DNA of 64,000 nucleotides from assembly GCA_943789165.1 (NCBI GenBank), contig CALSTB010000002.1, forward strand, positions 186,001 through 250,000. Reading direction: 5' to 3'. The notes beneath the pieces were generated by a model. The model searched no databases. It saw nothing but the letters and a program-made list of their open reading frames with translations, and had not been told where the DNA came from. Origin of the DNA: an uncultured Bacteroidia bacterium. Lineage in GTDB: Bacteria > Bacteroidota > Bacteroidia > NS11-12g > UBA9320. Both the position numbers and the translations under genes were made by a program. This document shows positions 36,400-44,976 of this stretch, piece by piece; the stretch's first letter is position 1, and the number at the start of each line of letters is the position of its first letter.

Positions 36400-37487
36400 A
36401 GATCCTTGGTAAGCCCTTGAACCACCTTATACCCTTGGAAGAATTCTTTGGCGACTATTCGCAAAAACGTATACGTCGGCACTGCTAGGATCATCCCAAC
36501 CACACCAGCAATCATTCCTGCCGCCATAATCACGACAAATATTTCAAGCGGATGTGCTTTGACACTTTTTGAAAATATCAATGGCTGCAATACGAAGTTG
36601 TCGGTCATTTGCGCAACCCCAAAAACAGCAAGAATTTTTAAAATCAATGGTGCCAACTCGCCAGGCATTTGCATATGAACGTGCGACAATAAACTCAAAG
36701 AAATCCCAAACGTAGCTCCGATAATTGGTCCGATGTACGGAATGATGTTGATTAATCCAGCCATGAAACCAATCAACAAGGCATTGGGTACATTAAAAAT
36801 GGACAAGCCAATGCTAACGATAGCTGTGATGATGGAGACTTGGATGGCAACTCCAATGAAATACCGCGTTAATAAATCCTTGGTATCCGCAAGGATGTTG
36901 TGAATACTTTTCAGGTATTTGTCTGGTGTCAAAGTATCAACAATGTTATTGACAATATTTTTGTCCTTGAGCAAAAAGAAGGTAATAAACAGTACACTCA
37001 TAAAGCCAATTAAAATGCCGCCGAGACCAGACATTACATTCTCTAAAGCGTTAGAAACCCTATCGAAATTGACCAGCCCAACCAATTGTTCTTTAATGGC
37101 TTCTCGGTTCATTCCGTTAATGTTCATTTCCTTAAACCAGGATTCGAGTGCTGTGATTGGACCATTAAACTCTCCCATCAACAATTCAACATCCAAATTA
37201 ACGATGATGTCTATTTGCCTTGCTAAAACGGGTATCAAAAACTTAAAGAATAAGGATAATAAAAAAAGGTAAGACACGATTACAACCATGGAACTCAACC
37301 AATCCGGCATATGTCTGTCTTTTACCTTCACTTTGGTCAGAACCGACATTAACGGACGGCCCATTAACGCTAGTACGACGGACAACGCAAAATAGATAAA
37401 CACCTGTTTCACTTGCCAAGAGAACCAAATAAGCAACACCAATCCAGCGATGCCTAATGCAAAACGTACAATTTGATTTGTCTTCAT
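36396..37487 (-). CDS. AI-2E / PerM-family membrane transporter
   Basis: A 363-residue polytopic membrane protein of the AI-2E_transport family, some of which export small molecules; others act as Na+/H+ antiporters. Eight or so hydrophobic helices are visible. Family-typical stretches are GFMAGLINIIPYIGPIIGA (about residues 240-258) and FVLQPLIFSKSVKAHPLEIF near 300. A large soluble insert lies between about residues 95 and 150. Its substrate cannot be predicted. Confidence 0.88.
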   Translation of the reverse strand: MKTNQIVRFALGIAGLVLLIWFSWQVKQVFIYFALSVVLALMGRPLMSVLTKVKVKDRHMPDWLSSMVVIVSYLFLLSLFFKFLIPVLARQIDIIVNLDVELLMGEFNGPITALESWFKEMNINGMNREAIKEQLVGLVNFDRVSNALENVMSGLGGILIGFMSVLFITFFLLKDKNIVNNIVDTLTPDKYLKSIHNILADTKDLLTRYFIGVAIQVSIITAIVSIGLSIFNVPNALLIGFMAGLINIIPYIGPIIGATFGISLSLLSHVHMQMPGELAPLILKILAVFGVAQMTDNFVLQPLIFSKSVKAHPLEIFVVIMAAGMIAGVVGMILAVPTYTFLRIVAKEFFQGYKVVQGLTKDL

Positions 37488-37579
37488 CTCGCTCCAAAGA
37501 TAGGATTTGTTCTATTAGTTATGTTTGCAGTAAAGAACAAGTCCAATTAGTTTTGATCAATCGCCTACCAAATATTTCA

Positions 37580-39169
37580 TTGCGTCTGAGATATGTGCTC
37601 ATCTTTGTTTGCGTACTGATAGTCACAGAATCCAAGTCGCAGTCATTAAGTAAAAATGAAAAGGCAGAACTGGTTTCATTTTGCGATTCTTTCAATGCTA
37701 CCCGAAAAATTTTCAATCAGGACACATCTAATGTACAGTTGAAGCACATGGTAACCGATTCTTTGTACGCCTATTTCTCAATCGAACGGACGTATTTTCT
37801 TTTAGAGGATATTACACTACACTACTTACCCATTCAAGCCGCAGATGCACAAATGGATAATGGTCATTTTCAGTGCCTTATGCACAATAGTGACACGTTT
37901 TTGTATTCTATTGATCTTAAAAAAGAAGGCGGCCATTATCTCGTTTATGGATTTAACAACAATCCCTTTAAACAAGAGTATTACGACCTATATAAACACA
38001 TGGTTGACAGTGTACTTTTTGAACGCGGACAGAATGCTGAAATTGACAGTGTGGTTGCCGAGTTTCTAAGAGCATACGTTCATTTTAGTCAAACCGGAGA
38101 AACACGTGATTTAGCGAGTAACTCTATCGGAATCGATTTAGAATTATTGGCATTAGACAGGGAGGTTGATAGTATTGAAGGCGGGTATTTTAAAAGGAAG
38201 TTTAAGATTAGGTCATTTGACAAAACGAGGCGCTTAACTGACTCTACAGCTACTTGTGAAGTGTACACGACATCTGGTGGTGCCGATTTTAGCTTACTAA
38301 ACAAGAATGATCGATGGTATGTCACGGCCGATAATGATTTAACACGGCGATATTTTACGCGAGACTCGTTATTGCAAAGAAAAAAGAAAGCATTAACACT
38401 TGAAGCCATTGATGCTGCTGTTGACGCATTTGACTCCATAACGCTGGAATACTTAAAGGGGACGGATGCTATTACATTTGAGGAATCAACGAGTCCACAA
38501 GTGTTGGCATTGTTGAGCTTATTTAAAAACCAAATTGGCGACTACAAGCCGAATCACATCCGCGCTCGTGGAATAGGCTTTAGTTCCCGATATGGTGATG
38601 TGGCATTTAACGCTGATTTAAACATCGCCACAATCACAAAAACCGACTCAAAAATTATCTTAAAAAACACAAATGGATGGAAGGTAGTAAGCATTGATCA
38701 AAACAATTTTTCGAATAACAGCTGGTGGATGTACACGCATTTCCAAGAGTATGTTGCTCTTTTTGGTGCATATCTATATCCGTATGACGATGATGATGAC
38801 GATGTGGAAATGGTTTTAATCGCTGACGATGGTGCCGAGGACTCATCCGTTTTGGACCAGTTGACGAAATTTAAAGTCCGCCCTGTGTCGACGCTTGGAA
38901 CACCAAGACTCATCTCACATATAGATAGTTTGTCTACCGACATAATGATACAAAACCCAGAACTTGTTGGTGGAACTGTTTACGTTGATTTTATCATTGA
39001 GAAAAACGGCCGTATCTCCGATGTTGAGATTGCTCGTTCTTCCAATCAAGTGCTGAATGGGTATGCGATACACATATTAAACACACTACCTAACTGGGCT
39101 CCCGCAGTATATTACAGCGGCTTTACGCGATCACGGCACGTGTTACCTATTTCGTTTCAGCGTCCTTAG
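37580..39169 (+). CDS. Secreted protein with C-terminal TonB-like domain
   Basis: The last 70 residues (GGTVYVDFIIEKNGRISDVE, then LNTLPNWAPAVYY and a final VLPISF) form a TonB_C domain. The N-terminal 450 residues are unassigned, with an acid run of six Asp near 38793. I prefer the TTG at 37580, which yields a clean signal peptide (MRLRYVLIFVCVLIV, cut near SKSQ). An ATG at 37457 would overlap the divergent permease gene by 31 bp. An exported protein with a TonB_C domain but no obvious membrane anchor is odd. It overlaps mce by 23 bp, tail to tail. Confidence 0.7.
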   Translation: MRLRYVLIFVCVLIVTESKSQSLSKNEKAELVSFCDSFNATRKIFNQDTSNVQLKHMVTDSLYAYFSIERTYFLLEDITLHYLPIQAADAQMDNGHFQCLMHNSDTFLYSIDLKKEGGHYLVYGFNNNPFKQEYYDLYKHMVDSVLFERGQNAEIDSVVAEFLRAYVHFSQTGETRDLASNSIGIDLELLALDREVDSIEGGYFKRKFKIRSFDKTRRLTDSTATCEVYTTSGGADFSLLNKNDRWYVTADNDLTRRYFTRDSLLQRKKKALTLEAIDAAVDAFDSITLEYLKGTDAITFEESTSPQVLALLSLFKNQIGDYKPNHIRARGIGFSSRYGDVAFNADLNIATITKTDSKIILKNTNGWKVVSIDQNNFSNNSWWMYTHFQEYVALFGAYLYPYDDDDDDVEMVLIADDGAEDSSVLDQLTKFKVRPVSTLGTPRLISHIDSLSTDIMIQNPELVGGTVYVDFIIEKNGRISDVEIARSSNQVLNGYAIHILNTLPNWAPAVYYSGFTRSRHVLPISFQRP

Positions 39170-39572
39170 GATTGACATCTTCACAAAGTTCTACAAGAAT
39201 CCCATTGGTTGACTTTGGGTGCAGGAAGGCAATCTTTTTACCATCTGCTCCGAGTTTTGGCTTTTCATGAATAAGTTGAAACCCCAGAGACTTTAGTCGA
39301 GCTAATTCATCTTCGATACCGACTACATCAAGGGCAATGTGATGGATGCCTTCTCCCCTTTTTTCAATAAACTTAGCAATGGCACTATCACTCGACGTTG
39401 CTTCGAGCAATTCCACTTTGGTTTCTCCTAATTTAAAAAAGGAAGTAAGCACGTTTTCTGAATCGACAGACTCCTGTTTATAGGCATTGGTATCAAGTAA
39501 TTTAGACATAAGGTCGTTCGAATCAACAATAGATTTTACGGCAATACCAAGGTGTTCAATTTTTCGTATCAA
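39147..39572 (-). CDS. mce: Methylmalonyl-CoA epimerase
   Basis: This enzyme should interconvert (R)- and (S)-methylmalonyl-CoA, linking propionyl-CoA to succinyl-CoA. The glyoxalase/VOC fold metal ligands are visible: His8 in IEHLGIAV, Glu in KVELLEAT, His in GIHHIALDV, Glu in ILVELCED. The 141-residue length is normal. The start appears to be TTG at 39572. No mutase gene is in the window. Confidence 0.92.
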   Translation of the reverse strand: MIRKIEHLGIAVKSIVDSNDLMSKLLDTNAYKQESVDSENVLTSFFKLGETKVELLEATSSDSAIAKFIEKRGEGIHHIALDVVGIEDELARLKSLGFQLIHEKPKLGADGKKIAFLHPKSTNGILVELCEDVNPKDAETK

Positions 39573-39658
39573 GACAGCTTTTTTTATTCAAAGATGATGA
39601 AAAAAATATTGGGTAAAGAATTGCTGGTTTGACTGAACTTTTTTTGTTGCAGAGTGGT

Positions 39659-39666
39659 TATATTTG
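39659..39666 (+). promoter_or_regulatory. -7 element of isc genes (TATATTTG)
   Basis: An exact TAnnTTTG match 31 bp before the iscS ATG. A TTTG is present upstream but at 27 bp, longer than normal, so the -33 box is uncertain. Confidence 0.5.
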
Positions 39667-39697
39667 CAGAATAGAATTAATCTAAATAAAAATAAGC

Positions 39698-40912
39698 ATG
39701 TTATCGTTTCCGATATACTTAGACAACAACGCTACAACACCAATGGACCCGAGGGTTCTAGAAGCGATGCTGCCATACTTCAACAGCAAGTTTGGCAATG
39801 CCGCAAGTCGTAACCACTCTTTTGGATGGACTGCCGAAGAAGCAGTTGACTATGCTAGAGAGCAAGTTGCTAAATTAATCAATGCCTCACCGAAAGAAAT
39901 TATTTTCACTTCGGGGGCAACTGAATCGGACAACTTGGCTATTAAAGGTGTGTTTGAAATGTATGCCCGAAAAGGCAATCACATCATTACGGTCAACACA
40001 GAGCACAAAGCTGTTTTAGATTCATGCAAACATGTTGAAAAAATGGGTGGAGAGGTTACGTATTTATCTCCAAATGAAGATGGATTAGTCAACCTAGCTG
40101 ATATTGAAGCAGCAATTACACCTAAAACCATTTTGATTTCCATCATGTATGGCAACAATGAAATTGGCGTACTTCAACCAATCGAAGAGATTTCAGCCAT
40201 TGCTCGAAAGCACGATATATTGTTTCATACAGATGCTACTCAAGCTGTTGGTAAAGTCCCAGTAGACGTTATGGCGCAGAACATCGACTTAATGTCTTTT
40301 ACAGCGCACAAAATGTATGGCCCAAAAGGAGTTGGTGCTTTATACGTACGTCGTAAAAACCCACGTGTTAAAGTTACTTCTCAATTAGATGGTGGCGGAC
40401 ACGAAAGAGGAATGCGTAGTGGAACATTGAACGTTCCTGGTATTGTAGGATTGGGTAAGGCATGTGAGATTTGTCAAAATGAAATGGCCGATGAGGCTGT
40501 TCGATTATCGAAGATGCGTGACCGTTTAGAAAAAGAATTATTGACGATTGAAGAAGCATATGTAAATGGAAATGTTGAGCACAGACTACCACATGTAGCG
40601 AACATTTCATTTAAGCATGTTGAGGGAGAAGGATTGATGATGGGTATAAAAGACTTAGCGGTTTCGTCTGGGTCTGCGTGTACTTCAGCATCACTTGAAC
40701 CAAGTTATGTATTAAAGAATCTTGGTTTGGATGACGATTTAGCGCATTCGTCGTTGAGGTTTGGTTTCGGTCGATTTTCAACCGATGAAGAAGTTGATTA
40801 CGCAATCGATCATGTTAAAACAGCTGTTCACAAACTTCGAGACATGAGCCCGTTATGGGAAATGTACAAAGAAGGAATAGACTTGAAGTCTGTTGTGTGG
40901 CAAGAACATTAA
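39698..40912 (+). CDS. iscS: Cysteine desulfurase, IscS type
   Basis: A PLP enzyme that takes sulfur from cysteine and passes it to the IscU scaffold. The PLP-binding Lys205 is in [17 protein letters not shown] and the catalytic Cys328 in [18 protein letters not shown]. coli IscS uses Lys206 and Cys328, and has the same 404-residue length. IscU starts 27 bp downstream and IscA next. No iscR precedes it, and no hscA, hscB or fdx follows. Confidence 0.95.
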   Translation: MLSFPIYLDNNATTPMDPRVLEAMLPYFNSKFGNAASRNHSFGWTAEEAVDYAREQVAKLINASPKEIIFTSGATESDNLAIKGVFEMYARKGNHIITVNTEHKAVLDSCKHVEKMGGEVTYLSPNEDGLVNLADIEAAITPKTILISIMYGNNEIGVLQPIEEISAIARKHDILFHTDATQAVGKVPVDVMAQNIDLMSFTAHKMYGPKGVGALYVRRKNPRVKVTSQLDGGGHERGMRSGTLNVPGIVGLGKACEICQNEMADEAVRLSKMRDRLEKELLTIEEAYVNGNVEHRLPHVANISFKHVEGEGLMMGIKDLAVSSGSACTSASLEPSYVLKNLGLDDDLAHSSLRFGFGRFSTDEEVDYAIDHVKTAVHKLRDMSPLWEMYKEGIDLKSVVWQEH

Positions 40913-40939
40913 TTATAGAAAAACAGAAAAATTGTAAAT

Positions 40940-41338
40940 ATGGCATATTCAGAAAAAGTTATCGATCACTATTCTAATCCTAGAAACATTGGAACGTTAA
41001 ACAAAGACGAAAAAAATGTTGGAACTGGTTTAGTTGGAGCGCCAGAATGTGGCGACGTTATGCGTTTGCAGATACAAGTGAATGAGGAGAGCGGCATTAT
41101 TGAAGACGCTAAGTTCAAGACTTTTGGTTGTGGTTCTGCCATTGCTTCTTCGTCATTAGCAACTGAATGGTTAAAAGGTAAAACGGTTCAAGAAGCTATG
41201 GAAATAGACAACATGGCAATTGTTGAAGAATTGGCTTTACCACCAGTTAAGATTCACTGTTCTGTATTGGCTGAAGATGCTATCAAAACGGCGATTAACG
41301 ATTACAGAGAAAAACAAGGTTTAGAAGCCATCGTTTAA
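40940..41338 (+). CDS. iscU: Fe-S cluster scaffold protein IscU
   Basis: The scaffold on which new Fe-S clusters are built. The three cluster cysteines are present: Cys37 in APECGDVM (with Asp39), Cys64 in TFGCGSAIASSS, and Cys107 in KIHCSVLAEDA. The HscA-recognition motif is LPPVK (residues 100-104), as in E. coli, although no hscA is nearby. Length 132 is typical. It lies between iscS and the IscA-like gene. Confidence 0.96.
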   Translation: MAYSEKVIDHYSNPRNIGTLNKDEKNVGTGLVGAPECGDVMRLQIQVNEESGIIEDAKFKTFGCGSAIASSSLATEWLKGKTVQEAMEIDNMAIVEELALPPVKIHCSVLAEDAIKTAINDYREKQGLEAIV

Positions 41339-41349
41339 ATATTAAGACT

Positions 41350-41676
41350 ATGATAACCATCACACCATCCGCTTTACAAAAAATAAACCTCCTAAAAGCT
41401 GAAGAAAGTTTAAGCGCGGATTATTTCATGCGTGTTTCAGTTGTGGGTGGGGGTTGTAGCGGTTTAAGTTACAATCTAGACTTCGACAACGAAGAAAAAG
41501 AAGGAGACCAAGTGTTTGATACAGAAGGAGCAAAAATTGTTTGCGACATGAAGAGCTTTCTGTATTTATGCGGCACTGAACTCGACTTCACAGATGGGTT
41601 AAACGGTAAGGGTTTTAACTTCATCAACCCCAACGCAACCCGAACTTGCGGCTGTGGTGAAAGCTTTGCAGTTTAG
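41350..41676 (+). CDS. iscA: A-type Fe-S carrier protein (IscA/ErpA-like)
   Basis: A small Fe-S carrier or iron donor that delivers clusters to apo-proteins. The three conserved cysteines occur at Cys36 (GGGCSGLSY) and Cys100/Cys102 (RTCGCGESF), nearly the same numbering as E. coli IscA. The length is 108 residues. Placement after iscU, 11 bp downstream, supports IscA over ErpA or SufA, but sequence alone does not settle this. Confidence 0.92.
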   Translation: MITITPSALQKINLLKAEESLSADYFMRVSVVGGGCSGLSYNLDFDNEEKEGDQVFDTEGAKIVCDMKSFLYLCGTELDFTDGLNGKGFNFINPNATRTCGCGESFAV

Positions 41677-41741
41677 CTGATATCTATCAACACATTTTCA
41701 AACTTGCTTTTTTGACTGTATTTTTAAAAAAAAATATAGTT

Positions 41742-42415
41742 ATGAAAAAACATTTACCACCGTATTCTTATTAGCATCCGTATTTGCGTTTGCTCAAAAG
41801 CCTACTCAAGGCAACGTTGTTACTGAAGCTCAGTTCAATTTCGGCAACAGCGCAACAACCAACTTTGGCTTATCGGCATTGAAATTTAGATATTTCGTAG
41901 CTGACGACATGGTCGCACGATTGTCTTTAAATCTGACTGGAAATTCTTCTACTGAAAATTTTGCAGAAAACGCTGATGGGACTGGCGCAATGGGGTCTTA
42001 TGACTTGAAAACGTCTGGATTTGGCGCTTCAGTAGGGGTTGAAAAGCATTACACTGGCAACGCCAATTTCTCACCGTACATGGGTGTTCAAGTTGGTGTC
42101 GGGTCTGGCAAAACAACCACAGAAGGCACAAATTCTGACGGCTTTTCTTACATGATGGATTACAGCGAATCGTCAGAATCCAAAGTATCTACTTTTGGCG
42201 CAAGCGTTGTTCTTGGCGGTGACTACTGGATTGGAAATTCGTTTTATGTTGGAACCGAATTAGGATTTGGTTTTAGCACAAGAAAATGGCCAGAAAGCAC
42301 TATGACTACTACTGCTGGTACCACAACAACGACTCAAGTTACACCTGAATCTACAGGTATGAATTTTGGACAATTTGTCTTACCAGCATTCAGAATTGGT
42401 TTCATTATTATGTAA
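41742..42415 (+). CDS. Outer-membrane beta-barrel protein, apparent frameshift in signal peptide
   Basis: From 41750 the frame reads TFTTVFLLASVFAFAQ, an excellent signal peptide, then about 200 residues of barrel strands (GFGASVGVEKHYTGNANFSP, GTELGFGFSTRKW, final AFRIGFIIM). No start codon is in that frame until a TTG at 41879, deep in the mature protein. An ATG at 41742 followed by six A's is one base out of frame and stops after ten codons. One more A would join them as MKKTFTTVF. This is an indel, a sequencing error in the A tract, or slippage-based expression. Confidence 0.72.
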
Positions 42416-42434
42416 GCCTCTCAACACATTATCT

Positions 42435-42467
42435 AAAAAAGGAGTTGTTATGCAGCTCCTTTTTTTT
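42435..42467. terminator. Bidirectional intrinsic terminator
   Basis: AAAAAA-GGAGTTG-TTATG-CAGCTCC-TTTTTTTT: a 7-bp stem (one G-T pair, 42441-42459) flanked by A and T tracts, so it can stop transcription from both the barrel gene and the convergent antiterminator gene. The antiterminator stop codon lies in the T tract. Confidence 0.8.
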
Positions 42468-42981
42468 ATCCGGGTTCTTTTACTTTTTGTAAAAATTCAA
42501 AAGGTATGTTGATTTTGATGCTTTGACCCAAGGTATCAAACGAGACCAAAAAGATGCGTTCGTTGTTTTTACGAATCAAATCAACTGTCTGTCCTTTTAG
42601 CGGTCCTTCTACCACCAACACTTTTTCACCTTCGTCAAAATCTCCAGGATTAAGAATGGTCTCCGCAAAATAGCCTTCTTGCTCAATGGTTTTTATAATT
42701 CGAATTTCTTTGTCTTGAACAATTGCGTGTTTCTTATCATACATAAGGTAACTCACAACACCATGCGTCTGTACCACTTTATCAATTTGTTGTAAAGTAG
42801 GCCGTACGAACATATAACCATTAAACATCGGGAAGTCGACCCATTTTTTACGATCACTCCATGTACTGAGTCGTTTGGCTATGGGCAAATAATGCTCAAT
42901 GTGCTGGTCATGAAGTCGTTTGGCGACTTTTTTCTCCTGTCTCGACATGACATACACCACATTCCACTTCAATTCCGACAT
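42466..42981 (-). CDS. NusG-like transcription antiterminator (UpxY/RfaH type)
   Basis: A 171-residue NusG-family protein. The N-terminal NGN domain reads WNVVYVMSRQEKKVAKRLHD, then VDFPMFNGYMFVRPT. The C-terminal KOW part reads GEKVLVVEGPLKGQTVDLI. In Bacteroidota such UpxY-type factors usually act on a specific surface-polysaccharide operon. No such operon is in the window, so this is an orphan by context. Promoter DNA has a perfect palindrome at 43014-43033. Confidence 0.85.
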   Translation of the reverse strand: MSELKWNVVYVMSRQEKKVAKRLHDQHIEHYLPIAKRLSTWSDRKKWVDFPMFNGYMFVRPTLQQIDKVVQTHGVVSYLMYDKKHAIVQDKEIRIIKTIEQEGYFAETILNPGDFDEGEKVLVVEGPLKGQTVDLIRKNNERIFLVSFDTLGQSIKINIPFEFLQKVKEPG

Positions 42982-43008
42982 TGTTTTTCTTCGATTTTTT
43001 TGGGTCTA

Positions 43009-43033
43009 CAAACTTACCCATTTTCATGGGTAA
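43009..43033 (-). promoter_or_regulatory. -7 box overlapped by a perfect 8-bp palindrome
   Basis: On the minus strand TAAGTTTG (43009-43016) fits TAnnTTTG, 28 bp before the antiterminator start. TTACCCAT-TTTC-ATGGGTAA at 43014-43033 is a perfect inverted repeat that overlaps it. It may be an operator for this gene; the binding protein is unknown. Confidence 0.5.
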
Positions 43034-43210
43034 TTGAATCCTCCACAATTCCCCATCAAACCTCAAATAATGGTAAAAAATGGATTTAAAACCGTTTAAA
43101 CCACGCCACAAACGTCTAAAACCGTCCGACATTACCACATTTACCCCACACCTTTACTGTTTGATTTTCAATGACTTAATTGACCTGTGGAAACATTTTA
43201 TGTAAAAAAG

Positions 43211-43235
43211 TGGGAGAAAGTGGTAGAAAGTGGGA
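43211..43235 (+). promoter_or_regulatory. MraZ-binding boxes upstream of the dcw cluster
   Basis: TGGGA (43211), TGGTA (43221) and TGGGA (43231) are spaced exactly 10 bp, with GAAAG spacers. E. coli MraZ binds TGGGN repeats with 5-nt spacers, so these match its operator. They lie 47-71 bp before the mraZ ATG, implying autoregulation of the cluster. Confidence 0.78.
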
Positions 43236-43281
43236 GATTCTGTAATACTTTTACATCGAAATTTTATCTCAAGTAAAAAGC

Positions 43282-43743
43282 ATGTCGGGTTATATCGGTG
43301 AATATGAATGTAAAGTGGACGACAAGGGTCGAACCATCGTTCCTGCCGGTCTAAAACGTCAGATTCCGAAAGAGGCCTTACACCGAATGGTGATTAACCG
43401 AGGCTTCGACAAATGCTTGACTTTATTTACCCGAAAAGACTGGGACGAAGAGACCAAAAAGCTTAACAAACTCAGTGATTTCAAAAGGAACGATCGAAAG
43501 TTTAAGCGACTATTTAACAGTGGCGCCACTGAGATAAAAATTGACACAGCTTCCCGAATATTAATTCCAAAAAAACTATGCACCTACGCAGAAATTGACT
43601 CTGAGGTAGTGTTTTACGCATACGAGAACAAAATAGAAATATGGTCTAAAAAGGTATACGACGAACAAATGGAGATTGATCCAGATGACTATGCCGATTT
43701 AGCCGAAGATGTAATGGGAGACGACGGAGATGGAGAATCTTAA
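43282..43743 (+). CDS. mraZ: Transcriptional regulator MraZ
   Basis: A DNA-binding AbrB/SpoVT-like protein that controls the dcw cluster. The two MraZ repeats carry the DxxxR motifs DDKGRTIVPAGLK and DTASRILIPKKL. The 153-residue length and first position are typical. Its end overlaps rsmH by 14 bp. The C-terminal tail is acidic (DPDDYADLAEDVMGDDGD). Confidence 0.95.
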   Translation: MSGYIGEYECKVDDKGRTIVPAGLKRQIPKEALHRMVINRGFDKCLTLFTRKDWDEETKKLNKLSDFKRNDRKFKRLFNSGATEIKIDTASRILIPKKLCTYAEIDSEVVFYAYENKIEIWSKKVYDEQMEIDPDDYADLAEDVMGDDGDGES

Positions 43744-44635
43744 ATACCACATACCGGTGATGCTGAATGAATGTCTCACAGGCCTTCAGCTGAAACGCGA
43801 CGGTATTTATGTGGATGTTACGTATGGTGGTGGTGGACATGGTTCAGCGATTCTCGAGCAAATTCCTGACGGCAAGTTATACGCGTTTGATCAAGACAAC
43901 GATGCACTAGAAACCTTAACAGATCACCCAAACCTAGTTTTTGTCAACCATAATTTTCAATTCATCAAAAACTTTCTGAAATACTTTGACGATGAAAAGG
44001 TAGATGGCATCCTTGCCGACCTAGGTATCTCATCCCACCAAATTGACGAAGGTGATCGTGGATTTTCATTTCGGTTTGACGCCGAATTGGACATGCGTAT
44101 GAATCAAGACCAAACACTTGATGCATATGAAATAGTCAATACGTATTCTGCTGAAGAGTTAAGTAAAATATTTAAGGTCTACGGAGAAATCCGATATGGT
44201 TGGAAACTGGCCAATAAGATTGTCGCGTATCGAAAAAACAAAGCCATATCCACCACTGGTGAGCTTGCAGATATCGCAGAGGAGTTTACAATCCCCAAAC
44301 AACGCAACAAAGAATTAGCTCAATTATTTCAGGCACTGCGTATTGAAGTGAATGACGAATTGGGTGTGCTTAAAACACTTTTACTGAATTCGCTAGACTG
44401 CCTTAAACCAGGTGGTCGATTGGTGGTCATGTCCTACCACAGCTTGGAAGACAGACTGGTTAAAACCTTTATGCAAAGCGGAAACTTCGAAGGTGACGTT
44501 GAGACTGATGCCTTTGGAAGAACAAACAAGCCATTCAAATTAATTACTCGAAAACCAGTCACAGCATCAGCTGCGGAATTGGTTGAAAATACAAGATCAC
44601 GAAGTGCCAAACTAAGGATTGCCGAACGGATATGA
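43730..44635 (+). CDS. rsmH: 16S rRNA (cytosine-1402 N4)-methyltransferase RsmH
   Basis: A SAM-dependent methyltransferase that modifies C1402 of 16S rRNA. Motif I is YVDVTYGGGGHGSAIL. Family signatures LADLGISSHQIDEGDRGFSF and VMSYHSLEDRLVK are present. The length is 301. It overlaps mraZ by 14 bp and the ftsL-like gene by 4 bp (ATGA). Confidence 0.96.
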   Translation: MENLKYHIPVMLNECLTGLQLKRDGIYVDVTYGGGGHGSAILEQIPDGKLYAFDQDNDALETLTDHPNLVFVNHNFQFIKNFLKYFDDEKVDGILADLGISSHQIDEGDRGFSFRFDAELDMRMNQDQTLDAYEIVNTYSAEELSKIFKVYGEIRYGWKLANKIVAYRKNKAISTTGELADIAEEFTIPKQRNKELAQLFQALRIEVNDELGVLKTLLLNSLDCLKPGGRLVVMSYHSLEDRLVKTFMQSGNFEGDVETDAFGRTNKPFKLITRKPVTASAAELVENTRSRSAKLRIAERI

Positions 44636-44976
44636 GCAAAGAACAGAACATATCGCCTGAAGAAACAAATTCAAACGGAAACGGCAATAGCCTTACTGGA
44701 CTTAAAGAGCTTACGAGCAACCAAGTCCTTGGCCTAATTGTGTTTATCGGTTTGTTGGCCATTCCATATGTCTACAACTCTCACCTGTCCGACAAAAAAC
44801 ACAGAAAATCAGAAAAGGTAAAAGCAGAGCTCAAAGAATTACGGGCTGAATACATCACTTTAAAATCAGAAATAGTAGGTCAAAACAAACAGTCGGATGT
44901 GTCTAAACGACTGGTTGACAAAGGCTTGCTGCCCATATCTGAAGCACCTACCGATCTCAATATTGAAGACGATTGA
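44632..44976 (+). CDS. ftsL: FtsL-like division protein
   Basis: A 114-residue bitopic protein. It has a hydrophilic N-terminus, one membrane segment (VLGLIVFIGLLAIPYVYNS, about residues 32-50), then a coiled-coil-like stretch (EKVKAELKELRAEYITLKSE). This topology and its place between rsmH and ftsI match FtsL. Direct sequence similarity to E. coli FtsL is not evident, so the name rests on position and shape. In E. coli FtsL works with FtsB and FtsQ; no ftsB is seen here. Confidence 0.75.
   Translation: MSKEQNISPEETNSNGNGNSLTGLKELTSNQVLGLIVFIGLLAIPYVYNSHLSDKKHRKSEKVKAELKELRAEYITLKSEIVGQNKQSDVSKRLVDKGLLPISEAPTDLNIEDD

Noticed and set aside
41879-42415. Barrel gene starting at the TTG at 41879
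   Set aside because: This start lies within the mature barrel; in-frame coding, including a signal peptide, extends upstream to 41750.
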